A stretch of DNA of 64,000 bases from Pleurotus djamor (lineage: Eukaryota; Basidiomycota; Agaricomycetes; Agaricales; Pleurotaceae). Made by a program: the position numbers and the translations under genes. Of this stretch, positions 20,547-33,097 are shown in pieces. The stretch is taken from contig JAPEVF010000142.1 in the NCBI GenBank assembly GCA_029747585.1, forward strand, positions 27,812 to 91,811. The letters run 5' to 3'. The stretch's first letter is position 1; every line of letters starts with the position of its first letter. The notes under the pieces were generated by a model. That model had not been told where the DNA came from. It made no database searches and was given only the letters and a program-made list of their open reading frames with translations.

Positions 20547-23071
20547 ATGTTGACGAGGCCAGCTCAAAATGCTCTGCTCAAGTCCATCCAGCCACTATTT
20601 CGCTTCAGAGGATGCTTGCTGGCGAAGTCAACTTCAACCCGACGACGAGACATCTCGACTTCATCCCGGAAGCTAGCTCACCCGACAACCGTACCTATCC
20701 CTCCGTCCGTCGATGACCATGCTCTCGTGGCCCTCTTGGATCAACCCTCGTCGTCCGGGCTCGTCTCGAGACTGTTTCAGACCCAAGGGGGACTATTTGG
20801 CCACAAAGAACTCCAGCAACCTAGCGGCTTTATCACTCTTGCAGAAGCCACTCTCGTCCGGGCTCAGATTCTCACTAATCGAATCTTACGCGCTCGAGAG
20901 TCACAAGATGAGCTGAGGAAGGTTGTCAAGAATCTTGATAGACTCAGCGACATGCTCTGCGGAGTGATAGACCTGGCCGAGCTGGTGCGCAATGCACATC
21001 CGGACCGTGCTTGGGTCGAAGCTGCGAATCAAGCTTATGAGACATTATGCGAGTTCATGAATGTACTGAATACTGATGTTGGCCTCTACGATGTATGTAG
21101 TAACTTGCAATATCATCTTCGACGATGTCTTACATGGTTCATTCGCTTCCAGGTTCTCAAAGCTGTGTTGTCTGACTCAACCATTGTCCAAGCAATGGGA
21201 CCCGAAGAATATAGTACAGCGCAGATATTCTGGCACGACTTCGAGAAATCTGCGATCAACCTGCCGCCGGAACAGCGCCAACGATTTGTTTCTCTCTCTT
21301 CGGAAATTCTCGTTCTGGGCCGAGAGTTTCTACAAGAAGCAAACACTGCGCGACCTCCGGCTTCTATCCATGCTTCTGAATTGGCTGGCCTTAAGGACAA
21401 GGGCATGGGTGCCAGACTGCAACTTCAGGCTCAATTTACGCAGAAGGATCTACTCGTATATCCAGGTTCTTTGCAGGCTCAAATGATAATGCGTTGTGCA
21501 CCGGCCGAAGAGCCTAGACGAAAACTATACATCGCGGCCAACTCCAGCACACCCTCCCAAATAGAACTCTTAGAACGTCTGCTACGCACGCGAGCCGAGC
21601 TTGCACGACTTGTTGGCAAAGAAAGCTTTGCCCACATGACGCTTTCCGACAAAATGGCCAAGTCTCCTGGTAAGATCATGGCAACTCAGCATTCTGTTCC
21701 CGACTAATACTGTCGCCACAGAAAACGTCCAATATTTCCTCGATGCATTAATGGACTATACCCGACCATACGCCCGAAAGGCTTTGCGCACATTAAGCAT
21801 GCGCAAGCAAGCCCATCTACAAACACCGCCCTTCCCAACTATCCAAGCCTGGGATCGTGACTTCTATTGCCCGCCTGAACCTCCAGCTCCGCCCGTACCA
21901 CTGCCTCCTCTTACTCTCGGTACCGTGTTTGCTGGTCTATCCAGGCTATTTTATCACCTCTACGGTATTTCCCTCCGACCAGCAGAATGCGCACCAGGAG
22001 AAGTATGGCATCCCCATGTCCATAAACTTGAGGTCGTAGACGAAGATGCAGGCGTAATAGGTTGGATCTACGCCGACTTGTTTGCACGGAGAGGAAAGCC
22101 AAGTGGCGCTGCCCACTACACCGTACGATGTTCTCGTCGAACAGATGACGACGATGAAGCTGAGGATGGGTCAATCCCTGCTGCCGAACCATATGTCCGT
22201 GTATCACAGTCGTTTGAATCTTCCAAACGTCACCGTGTTCGCGGTCAAGACGGAGAGTTCCAACTTCCGCTTGTCGTTCTCGTGTGCGAGTTTGCACGGC
22301 CTTCCGTCTCCAGTGGACCCACTCTCCTGGATTGGCACGAAGTCATAACCCTCTTCCATGAGATGGGTCATGCCATGCATTGTGAGTAAATTTCTCGCAT
22401 CCAGTCACCGCTACGCTTACCACCGTCATCGGCTAGCTATGATCGGTCGAACTGAGTATCAAAACGTATCCGGTACTCGTTGTGCAACGGACTTCGTAGA
22501 ACTTCCTTCAATCCTTATGGAGCATTTCCTCAGTTCACCGACTGTCCTCTCCCTCTTCGACGTTTCTTCGAGTACACCTTCGTCAGCATGGCAAGTCGGA
22601 AATCATCACCAAGACCCTTGCCATTCCATTGACACCCACTCGCAAATCCTCCTCGCCGCCATGGATCAAGTATATCATTCACCATCGGTAGTCGACCCTT
22701 CGTTCTCATCTACTTCTGCTCTTGAGGCTTTACACAAGTCCAAGGGACTCATACCATACGTACCGGGCACTTCGTTCCAGACCCAATTCGGACACTTATT
22801 TGGATACGGCGCAACATACTATTCCTATCTTTTCGACAGAGCTATCGCCTCTCGAGTGTGGAGCCAAGTCTTCCATGCTGACCCCCTCAACCGGGAGCTG
22901 GGTGACAAATACAAGAGAGAGGTGCTCAGGTTTGGTGGCGGACGAGACCCATGGAAGATGGTCAGTCACCTCCTTGACTCGCCTGAGTTGGAGAACGGCG
23001 ACGCAGATGCAATGAAGGAAGTGGGTCAGTGGCGAATAGAAGACGAAGTGGGTCAACCTGGAAGACATTGA
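20547..23071 (+). CDS. mip: Mitochondrial intermediate peptidase (MIP/OCT1)
   Basis: Four exons (20547-21092, 21153-21669, 21722-22381, 22437-23071) give about 785 residues, the usual size. The N-terminus is rich in Arg/Ser without acids, as expected for import into the matrix. The M3 metallopeptidase zinc motif HEMGH is at about residues 567-571, and splicing of the last intron continues it as [20 protein letters not shown], a strongly conserved run. The enzyme removes an octapeptide from imported precursors after the first processing cut. In Agaricomycetes this gene is the classic neighbour of the homeodomain mating-type genes, and here HD1 follows 277 bp away, convergent. The first intron is a multiple of three and open in frame, so retention would add 20 residues. 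Confidence 0.93.
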
Positions 23072-23348
23072 CGACGGTTCGCATCAGTCGGTATCCGTTG
23101 TCCTCCTGAATCATACATCTCATATGCTACGACGACCATATTATAAGAATAAGAATACATTTGACATTTGCGGGCCTACGGCTATTCCATAACAAGTAGA
23201 TATAACAACGATAACAAGTGAGCATGGAGAGCAAGAAAACATGAAAGCAAAGGGAATAACAATATGTGTATGTGAAACGACGGAAAAAATGATGATGGGT
23301 ATGCGCATGACTAACAAGATGACGGGGCCGAGAGTTCGATGCGATGGA

Positions 23349-25490
23349 TCATGGCTGCACGAGTTCGGCTTCTATTTGCTTGGCTTGAGTGATCAATGAG
23401 TGCAATCTGGTCAACTTCGCTGCTCGTTGCGCCGGGGTTATGGAGATCGGTTTGGTGACAATGGCACTACATGGGTTCTCTATATTGAGGGCGCAAGCGT
23501 CGCCAACAACTGCAGCTGGAGCGAGAGTTTTTGGGAAGATGGAAAGCCAACCAATTGACTTGACGGAGTCGTGTTGGGGAGAGAGTTTCGAAGCAACCTC
23601 GCTCGGAAGCGATGTAAGGGAAGAAAACTCGTCCAAAATGGGTAAAGTTGCCGAGGGCGTTCGCATTGGGAGTGCCTCGCAGGGCGAGAAGTCAGTCGCT
23701 GACTGTTGCAGGTCCACTAAAATAGTCATGATAGTTGAATAGGACAGATCACTTTGAAGAGGGACGACGCACATGGATGAGAGATATTGCTTGTCCACGC
23801 TGTCGTCGGCATGTAATGCGACGCAAACGGGTTGCTAGGTTCGTCGTGCCACACCTGGTCCAGTAGATCCGGTTGTGATAAGGGACTACAAGATAAAGGG
23901 TCTGAAACTTGGATAAGACTAAACCCCTAGGAAAGGAGGACAGCATACATACCTTTTGGAAGTAATCCCTCTAAGGTAATATCATCGGGATAGAATACCG
24001 GGGCCATTTCTGGAGCGCATGAAATCTCTGGAGCGTGGAAGGAGGATAAATTCAATTCGCCCAGGACTGCTGATTCTGGGGTATCAAAGAAGATCGATGA
24101 CCAGTCATTTATCTTTAGATCAGGTGGGCCCTCGAAGAGTGGTGATGGCCCCGCGGAGGATGGCGAGGATGAAGGTGTCGAGTAGGACGTTGCAGTGTGG
24201 ATTGTATTAGGTAAAGGGTCAGACACCAGCTGCAGTCTCGGACGAATGTGCATGCTGTGTCCGGAGGTGGGCTCCGTGAATGTGACCGAGCCATGGTGAT
24301 TTCTGAAGAAGTCATCGTAAGAAGGAAGCGAGGGAGTCCTCGGTTCAGATAGAGAAGGGGTACTGGCCCGGCTTGAAGCGGTTGAGAACAGGGAGGAGGT
24401 CGAGGAAGATATTGAACTGTATGAGCTTGAAGCAGACAAGACTCTGCATGGTTTCAAGTGAGTTCCAACAGAAAAAAAGGAAAGCGACGCCCACTGACCT
24501 TGACCGCTTTCTGGGCTCAAAGAGTGCCGTAGCAGGATCATCGTCGTCGTTGTCACTGTCGGGGGTCCGTCGTTTGCCCGTGACGCGGACGCCGGCAACA
24601 ACTGGCGAGGGTGGGTGTGTTGAGGGTGCATGTGTTGAAGCTGCGGAGGATGACTCCGACGCACTACCCACATCACTGGCACTCCCTTCTTGCCCCTCCT
24701 CTCCAACTGGATTCAACACAACTTTGGCGCGAGCTTTGCCCCTACGCTTGCGTTGTTTATCCTTGCTCGTCATGTCTTTAACGAGGGCATCCAGTTTTCC
24801 CGCGAGAGCACTCTTGATGAACTTGTCGGAGTACAAGTCTCTTGCTGTGGCTTCCATTTGCACAAAAGCCAACGTAATGTTCGCCGGAAGTGGTTCGCCT
24901 GGCTGAGCAGCAAGTCGGTGTCCGTCTTCTGAGAGAGCACGAGTCGCTGCAGCGACAGTGGCCGCTTTAGATCCAGCGAAGTAGCTCTTGGATATCGTTG
25001 TCCAACCGATTCTACGCCGTATGTTGAGGAACCAAGTGTCGATGTGATGGGTGGATGTCGATGTTTCACGAGCGATGATAGTCCTCTGCCTTTTGGAAGG
25101 ATATGGGTTGTGGATATTATCAAGCAGCCACTTATACGCAGTGGCAATGTATGGGGGATGGGCTGTAGATCCGAGCTCCGAATGAGACGGTGGTGGTGGC
25201 TGAGGTGTTTCGTCTTCCAAGTGCAGTTGTTCGAAAAGGCATTGAAGATCTGTGGTAAGACTAGCCTCAATCTGTGCTCGTTCTACAGAGAAGTCAAGGA
25301 TGTGTGCAGCAAGCCGTTGGATGCGACCAGCAGTAACATAGGCCAGACTGGACAGCGTATCATCCAAAGGATGAGAGGTTAGATCGTCCAAGACGTGGTT
25401 CCAGGACTGCTCAAAAACCTCCAGAGAGGACGAGCCTTCCACAACGGACTTGATGAATTCGGTTTCTGCTTCGTCAAGGTTGACAGCCAT
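23349..25490 (-). CDS. HD1: HD1 homeodomain mating-type transcription factor
   Basis: Starts at 25490. An N-terminal helical region of about 100 residues, used in this class for choosing partners, precedes an atypical homeodomain at roughly 111-165 with WFLNIRRRIGW as the recognition helix. A basic, NLS-like run (KDKQRKRRGKARAK, about 243-256) and Ser/Pro-rich regions follow. Exon 1 ends after PRKRS and joins an exon starting VLSASSSYSS. The last intron is best read as 23717-23952, because only that acceptor keeps phase, leading to a C-terminal exon ending QAKQIEAELVQP at 23349. At 236 nt it is long for this genome, so a missed exon is possible. HD1 dimerises with HD2 of a different mating type to switch on dikaryon growth. 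Confidence 0.9.
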
Positions 25491-25676
25491 TACTGTGTAG
25501 CGCGGGTGGGTGCGAGGGATTAGTTAGGGCGAAGCTGAGACTGGGCGTGGGGCTAAATGGTGAACTGCGTGTGAAGCGAGGACAATGGGGTCTCGGCAAC
25601 TCCCGTCCATTGTTCGTTTGCTATACTTGACGCTCGCCACCCCACTCAAGGGCACACCTCAACAACCCGAAGACCC
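25491..25676. promoter_or_regulatory. Shared HD1/HD2 divergent promoter
   Basis: 186 bp separate the two start codons. Divergent HD1/HD2 pairs with a short common promoter are the standard unit of basidiomycete HD loci. A TATA-like GCTATACTTGA lies near 25620. I found no clear GATGN9ACA-type operator in it. Confidence 0.7.
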
Positions 25677-27592
25677 ATGGCCAACGTCAAGCACGAACGT
25701 ATCAGGAGCGTCCTCTTGCAAATCGTGGAATCCAGTCGTTCATTGCAAACCAAAACGACGAAAGACGATTCAATTCCCGTCAGGTTGAATGCTGAACACA
25801 ACCCTTCGCGCCCACCCTCCCTCAATTTTCCACCTCTCCATGATTTTTCACTTGAACTTGGGTCGATGGGCGTCATTGAGCCTATCTCAAAGAAGGTCGC
25901 AGATGCTTTCCGCTCGAGATGCAACCAATTGCAAGCCCTTGTCAACGACCGGTTGTGCGAAATGCAGCACCGGTGTTCCCCCTCCGTCCAACCGCTACTG
26001 CGTTCATACCTGCAGAACTTCTACAACGAAAACGTTGACGAATTCAAAGCCGAACTGCTCCGATCCATCGAACAACATCGTAGCAAGTTCACTGTCGCAC
26101 ACAACAAGTCAGCCAACAAACCTCTATTCAATTCGGTATCAGTGTTCCCCTGTCCGTTGACATCCAACAAACTCAAATTTCCTCTAGGATTTCGTGCCAT
26201 TTCTGGAGAAATATTTCGAATTCAATGCTTACCCCTCCGCTGCCGATCGCATTCTTATGGCCAAGAAATCTATGATGACTCCACGGCAGATCGAAGTTTG
26301 GGTATGTCTTACAGTGTTCTCTCAATACCGTAATGCCCCCTCACAGCTGTGGCGCTAGTTTCAAAATCACCGCAATCGTGCACGAAAGGAGGGGAAATGT
26401 CTGCCTCGTCTCCACCCTTCGGACAAGCTGCCAGATCTCGGCTTAGCAGGTCTAGAAGAGAGCATGTCTGATTTCATCAAATCTGAACCGGAGAAATCGA
26501 ACTCGGACGGGTCTGATTCAGAGGATACAGAGCCCCGCAACCAAGGAGAGGAACTCGTAAGTTGTCTCTCAGTCACCCTACGCACACCTTTTTGATGGGC
26601 TTACACAGCACATTAAGAAGGCAACAGTACTCCCTAACGCGCTCGAGCCCTTGTCATCTACCCATGCGTTTCCTTCCGCTTACCTGGCGCCCCCAATCCC
26701 TTTCTCTCGGATGACCATCGAAGAATGCATCCCTGTTTTCTCTGGTGCGCCTTTACCATGGCTACGCTCACCATCGAGCCCAACTCCCACTCCGTCCAAA
26801 CATCGCCTTTTGACGAAATCCCAGATCAGTGAGCTGTCTGACCTCTTTGCACGTCTCACCGTGCGCGAGGGTTCCAGAAAAGTGATGCGAAGGAAGGCGA
26901 CCCCGCCCCCAACGAAACCAAGCTGTGGCTCGTCCCATGCTGCTGCATGTGCGACCACCACAGTCCTGCATAAAGGCCGACATCCTTCATTTGTTTCCAC
27001 CCCCACCCCCCCTTCCTCCTCGGTATTCTCATCGTTCCTTGTCACGGACCGATTATCTTCCGGCCAGAACCTTCATCCACTTTCGACCGGGCTACCAGAC
27101 ACAGCGCCGCCTCCCAACAGCCGTAGGCGTAGAAAGTCGCCACAACTACCTAGGCGCGTTCCCGGCTCGACGCCAAGTTCACACACCCGCGTTCAGCAAA
27201 TGCACCATCCGTATGCCTCCCCTTCGCGCGCTTCCTCTTCATCTTCTTGCCGCACGCCTTCATCAAGTAGCGAATCATTGAGCACGCCCCGTACTCCCGA
27301 CAACTCCAATGCCCCACTACCATCTTCAACGTCAGCCACCAAGCCAATATCGTTACCATCATATGATCGCTCTCCGTGGACCAGCTACTTCAATCTTCCT
27401 CANTTNGAGAGCCCTAGTCCNAGTCCNTTCCAATCGAACCCAAGTTGGTTCCCTCAGGATCTATTTCTTCACAANCCCNTTTGGNGTTTCCGCNCTNTGC
27501 TGACANTTGTCTTACCTTCTTCGCATTGTTCTGCTGTTTTGCTTTGTCGCATTTGTTCCTTCGTGTTTTCCGTGTTTATTGCTACAAGTTAA
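25677..27592 (+). CDS. HD2: HD2 homeodomain mating-type transcription factor
   Basis: Starts MANVKHERIRSVLL at 25677. Exon 1 ends at 26135, and two further short introns are spliced within and after the homeodomain, the second cutting right after the Trp of WFQNHRNRAR. The homeodomain spans about residues 145-205 and is of the typical (non-TALE) class that defines HD2. A long Ser/Pro/Thr-rich C-terminus follows. Ten n bases at 27403-27506 blur the end. Read literally, the frame is open to 27592, but a one-base slip between 27476 and 27478 would end it at 27503. The protein is the obligate partner of HD1 from the other mate. Confidence 0.9.
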
Positions 27593-27745
27593 CTAATTTA
27601 TCTGTTGTATTTACATACCAAAGTCTCTGTATACCACTGTACTACGCGAATAGATCGAAACAAAGATTGGAATTTGGAAACTCCCAAAATACCGATGCTC
27701 GATGATTCTCGCTGCCGTTGGATGAGAGACAGTGCGAGTGGCAAG

Positions 27746-28841
27746 TTACTTGGCGAACTTCGATGCCTTGAATGGCTCGTTAGCCCAGTCCATGTGGGAC
27801 GCGATCAATGCGATACACTCACCAAGCTCATCAACTGACCAAGACCACCCGAGTCGCTGCCTCCAGTGGTACTTCCGCCCATCTTGGATTGCACCATCAA
27901 CTTCATGACAGTCATGGCAGCGCCATTAACAGCGTCTTGTTTGTCTCCTGAAGCAGCACCGCCGGATTTGTCGAACAGTTTGGTGGCTTCGGCCATGGCG
28001 AGACTGATGAGCTTCGTCATACCTCCGGCGTCATCTTTGGGTGCGGATTTGTCTGAGGAGCTTCCTCCAGTGAATTGCTTAAGAACCTAACGATCATCGT
28101 GAGTTCGCGTCCGACATTGAACTTCTTGACGATGTGACTTACTTGCATCGCAGCAGCACTACCGAGTAGGTTAGCACTCAGGCCACCAGGTGAGTTCTCC
28201 TCGTAAGCCTTCTTGTGGGCTTTCTGGACATCATCTTCATCGAGTGGCTTTGTTTGATCTTCCTGTGGTGCGCGGGGGAAGTTAGCGATGTCATCAAGTC
28301 ATCAAGTCATCGCGATCGGATTGTTCACCTTGTTGTTGTTGAGGAAGCTCAAGGCTGATGAGAACAGCGAGCTCTCTCCGGAACCATGTTGGTTGGCGGT
28401 CTTGACGACTTCGTCATCGTTGACTGTGTGGGTACCAGCAGGGGTTAGTAGTGACCAGAAAGTCAGGGCAAGGCTTGGATACTGACATGACGGTGCGCCG
28501 TAGCTGCCTCCGTATCCTCCACTGCCACCTTGTCCGTAATTTCCACTGCCGTAGTTGTAGCCGCCTGAACCTCCTTGAGGAGGTTGGTTGTTCGGTGAGT
28601 TGAACTCAGCACCACCAGTCTTGGAAACATCGGCTGTGAAAGCAATCAGAGGATAAGCGACCAGGAAGATTAATGCCGATCATGAATTGATCATGAAAGC
28701 TCTTACGTTGAGAGTCGCTCTTCTGTGAATCAGTGTAGGCGTCCAAGCCCTTCTTAGCGAGGTTCATGAATGTATCCTAGAGATCGAGAAGGCTTTGAGA
28801 TCCCAGGAAACTTGAGAAAGCTGAGAGAAAGAGCGCACCAT
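27746..28841 (-). CDS. beta-fg: Beta-flanking gene product (A-locus flanking protein)
   Basis: Seven exons on the minus strand. The first coding exon is only the ATG (28839-28841), followed by DTFMNLAKKGLDAYTDSQKS, a Gly/Tyr/Ser/Gln-rich stretch (GGYNYGSGNYGQGGSGGYGG), then conserved helical parts (DEVVKTANQHGSGESSLFSS, EDDVQKAHKKAYEENSPGG, GGMTKLISLAMAEATKLFDK) and a last exon coding ASKFAK. This gene was named for its place beside the beta-type A mating genes in Coprinopsis and borders the A locus in many Agaricomycetes. Its molecular function is unknown to me. It converges on HD2, 153 bp away. Confidence 0.85.
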
Positions 28842-29348
28842 GGTGATGTCTGTATGATCAGAGGTTCAGATGAAAGATGGGAGGTGAATGGATTGGAATC
28901 TCGAATTCGGAGGCCTTATAAGGGGGACCCTGTTTGATAGGCACTGCCATAGGAGTGTTCCAAGATGAACTTGATGGACGCGAGCCGAGTTACGCAGAAA
29001 AAGGGCAAATTTGTAGGCCATATGACTTCGCTTCTGGGATGCCATGCACGTAAATTTCCTTCATTCGGTTCCACAGACCGCATCAAAAATGGGTACTGGT
29101 TAGTCTTGACAAAGTCTCTTGGATCAAATGGCCCAGCCTGGTTAGAGCGTCCACAGGAATGAGTATCCCACCACTGATAGGCTGTTTGGCCAATGTCAGC
29201 GATGCAAAGTCGTTGGAGGTAGTCGAACACAAACAAGATTGGTGCACAAAGTTTGCGCGAAAGTCGTCACAATGGCTTACGTAAGAGGACACTTGTCCCT
29301 CCCAATATTGCGGTAGCAAATTCGAGACGCGTCTTTCTTTCCCCGCCC
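28842..29348. promoter_or_regulatory. Divergent promoter region between beta-fg and COG1
   Basis: 507 bp between the two start codons. No coding or RNA feature is recognised. Confidence 0.5.
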
Positions 29349-32300
29349 ATGATACCCTCGACTATCAATGGGAACGCTTCGCAGATCACTTCCCTGAAGC
29401 ACTCGGACTCATCCCATTTGCCAATATCACGCAGTGCGACTTCGACCAACACCAAATGGCTCGCCGACTCTTCCAGTCCTGACCCCGATGATCTATTCGC
29501 AAAATATCCTGTATCCGAGGTCAAAGCTGTCCAGCTAAGGCTAAGGTAACCTCGGCTTCCTTGCTTTTACTTCATTGTCTCAACCCTATGATAGAGCCGA
29601 TGCGGACGCGAAGCAGGAAGAACTCAGGCTGATGGTGGGGTGCGTATCATCCTTTATACGTCTCATCGACATGAATTTTATAATTACCAAGTGCAGAGAA
29701 CGATACCGGGACCTTCTTCAAGCTTCTGCGTCTATAATATCTATTGCCCAATCCTCTGTCCGCGTCAAAGAGGCACTGGAAGAGACCATGCAAGTAATAC
29801 AAGCTCAGCGACCACTTGTTGTCCCTGCTTCCTCTGGAAACGAAGGTATGTCATTCGTGCAGCCTTTACATCCTACTTAACCAAGCACATACATAGGCGA
29901 TGCTCATCTCAAGTCTCTCCAGTTGCTCTCAGCTCACATGAAGCTTCTCCTCGACGCACCTGAACACTTATGGCGTCTCATCGAGAAGAAACATTACTTG
30001 ACGGCTGCTTGGTTATTCCTACTATCAAGAGTCGTGTATCGATCTTTGGTGCAGCATGACGACTCCGACGAGGATACCTGGCAGAACCAAGGCATCGACG
30101 TTCTGGTATGTCCTACCAACACCTATCACTCGTACGCACAAGTCAAGACACCACTCCATTAGGAACAATTTCCTCTCGTCCAACGCCAGTGGGAAGCTGT
30201 GTCTCAATTTCGGTCCCAAATCATCCATCGAGCCACAATGTTTCTTCGTGAAAGTGTGCTTTCTTCCGATGTACGTCATTCGGTTCATGCGTAGAATCTT
30301 GCTGAACGTATCATAGGCTGCCTGTGCGGCCCTCCTAACGCTACACTTACTTGATTCGAAGCCACTTCTGGAAACATACAACATCTTCCTTGCACAGCGT
30401 ATGAAGGCCCTACGCGTCATTATCGCATCCGCCTCCGGTCCTCCCACAGCGAATGGACATGCGCCCATGATGTCACGCAAACGCGAACCACTCTCGACGA
30501 ACATGAATATCGCCGCGTTCAAGCAAACACTACATTCTATCCTCGATTCCTTAAACGCCACCGTGAAGTCGTCAAGGGACATCTATTTCGACCATGCCGA
30601 GCGAGAACCCTTACTCACAACTGTGCTCAAATACATTCAATCGGACGGTCAATCACCTACAGCGTCCCCTTCCTTGAGCGGCGAACTTCGGCTTACGACT
30701 CAAACACTACTTGATAACTTGCCTTCTTCCACGCACCTATCGTTGTTACCACAAAATATGCGGTCCTACAAGCCGTATGTTGACCTCGCCTCGTCTTCAT
30801 CATCAATACCTCAGCCTTCGATAACGCAAAAACTGGATTCCTGGTTCTCTGATGCTTGCGGCTCGGTCGTATCCGTGGCGACACAGTGGTTTACTCACAT
30901 ACAGGAGGTCAAGGAAGTTTGGGACTTCAGGGCGTCGTTGAACAAGTGGATTGCCGCGTCTTCAGGTTTGGATGGCAAGGAACACGGTCAACTTGTACAA
31001 GTCTTTGACAACATCAGTCGTCACCGTATTCTTGAAATATGGAAAGCGTCACAATCAAATGCTCATGCTGCGTTCCGGAAAAGTGTTGACGAAGTTATGT
31101 CATCGACAAGTAACACTACGAAGTCACGGATAATAGGTTTGTGTCGTCGATGTCAATCTCTAAGTTTCATACTGACGCATCACAGAGGAGGATACCACCG
31201 AGTTTCTTTTCCAGGCGCCTCCCCTCCCGACAGTCCTCCATGCGTCCCCGACGTCTTTGAATTCTTTCCTGACATACAAGTCGCGTCTATGTCATCAGTT
31301 GGAGTCAAGGACAGCTTTCCTAGACGAAATTTTGGCAACGCTGGAGAATTGTGCCAAGGCGTTGCAACGCGACTTGGCATATATGCAACGTCGATCGGAC
31401 CTGACCTCGAAGTAAGTTTTAAGCACCTTAATACCAGGAGTGTTGATGCCGTGTACTCAGTTCATTTTGCACTAGGAATGCGATCCAGCAACTACGAGAA
31501 GCGCATCAACCGGGATCTCAGGTACTCTGCAATGAATTGGTTGACACCCTTCAGTCTAGCATCGCCACGAGTGACATGTCTGGTATGTGTCCGAGCTGTC
31601 TAAATATCTGTCCTTCGTTGGAGGTTGACATAGCTACGCAGCAAAGGAAAATGAGACTGTCTTCATTGCTCGGGTTGCTGATCGACTAGCCAGCGCTTCG
31701 TCCCTTCCTGTCGAGCTCGGCTGCGGTTTGGAAACTGCCCAATGTCAGTAATGATTCGTCTACTCTTACACTTTGGTTGCTCATCTCCTGGTTAGCTTTC
31801 TGCGATAAATCGGGCAACGTCAGAGACCTTCTCATAGAACGCTACAGAGAAAGCGGCATTTCGACCATACTAGTGGAATACCATGGCTCCGTAACATCTG
31901 CACAAGATGCCAACTCTGGTAAGCGAGCGGACATCTGATGTATTTCCGGTGTTGACGCAACGTAGCTACGAGGGCACCGTCGTGCGCGCTCTTTCAGGCA
32001 CTCCTAGACCTGCAAACGTGCCATCGACGTCTAGGATACCATTGGCTTTTTCCATCCATCAATTCTGCTTCAGGATGGTTCCGTTCGTTCATCAATCGGC
32101 TTTTAGATGGGGCCTTGGGACCGATGTACCTACTCGACCTAGCCTTCCTTCAGAGAATAGCTAAATGTCGCCCAGAGTGGGATGATATCCAAACATCTCT
32201 GACACAAATGATATGTGATATCCAGGCAAAGGTGCAGTTCTTGATTGATGTCAACTGAGCGGTCACTGATGACAAGATTTCAGCATCCCAACCTAGTGTC

Positions 32301-32541
32301 AGACGGGTTGGACAAGATAATATCGGATCACTTCCTGCGTACACAGACCCTCTTCGCGCCGTTTCTGCTCCTACCATCAACATTCACACCTTACAACGGC
32401 GGTGAAAATGGAGACAAATTTGCTGGTCTTCTCCCACACGGATCGGTCTCAGTGGACCAGCAGTTCAACCCTGCATTGGCCACCGCTGCGCCGTCGACTC
32501 GTTTTGGATTGCTCCTGGTTGGGGACGGTGAGGCTCGGTAG
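29349..32541 (+). CDS. COG1: Conserved oligomeric Golgi complex subunit 1
   Basis: Roughly ten exons. The start region reads PDDLFAKYPVSEVKAVQLRL then ADADAKQEELRLMVG and ERYRDLLQASASIISIAQSS, the typical opening of COG1 with its Vps51/COG-type N-terminal coiled coil. A long helical body follows, with the large exon 30401-31130, and later exons joined in phase (NAIQQLREAHQPGSQVLCNE, ATRAPSCALFQALLDLQTCH). The protein is a scaffold of the COG tethering complex that recycles vesicles within the Golgi. The last exon ends RFGLLLVGDGEAR. The exon border near 32230-32282 is the least certain. It is divergent from beta-fg, a synteny recalled from other mushroom A-locus regions. Confidence 0.82.
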
Positions 32542-33097
32542 CAGATGCTATGTAGAGAATGTTTGTTATGATTGTCTACATGTTCCGTTCTGATGCATTG
32601 CACAATCACGTCGCTGTGCCATCACCTACCCCAAGGATAAATGTCAAACCGGAGAATACACGTGAAGACATAGATACGATGGATTGATTCTGGCAAAGGT
32701 CAGTAGTGATGGGATTGGAATTGACGGGGTGTCGACCAGGATTGGATTGGCCCTCCAACGGAAGCACTGGAAGAATATCACATCTTGATGGGCTCGAATA
32801 TGGGATGGATACGGGGATATATAACTACGGAGCCTAACGAGATGCTCGCTTTCCTGCCATGCTGGTCTGGCGCAACTATTTTCCAGTTTGACAGAGTCTG
32901 GGACCGTGAAACAATTGGACCGCGTGCAACGCTCGACACCACAATCTCGACACTCCGCCCTGACCCACCCACCCGCTCTTGACACCGCCCGCAACATTCT
33001 ACAAGCCCACAGCGAGGCCAACGGGCCTATGCGCGTTGGAATAGTGGCCCTTGGGTCTTGAGGAAGGGTTAACGTTTGCGTTGAGCTTGGGGGCAGG
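32542..33097. other. Intergenic region
   Basis: About 555 bp between COG1 and the seven-helix gene, both on plus. It would hold the COG1 3' end and the next promoter. No open frame with coding character is seen. Confidence 0.5.

Noticed and set aside
25491..25676. GATGN9ACA-type HD heterodimer operator in the HD1/HD2 promoter
   Set aside because: No GATG core was found in this interval.
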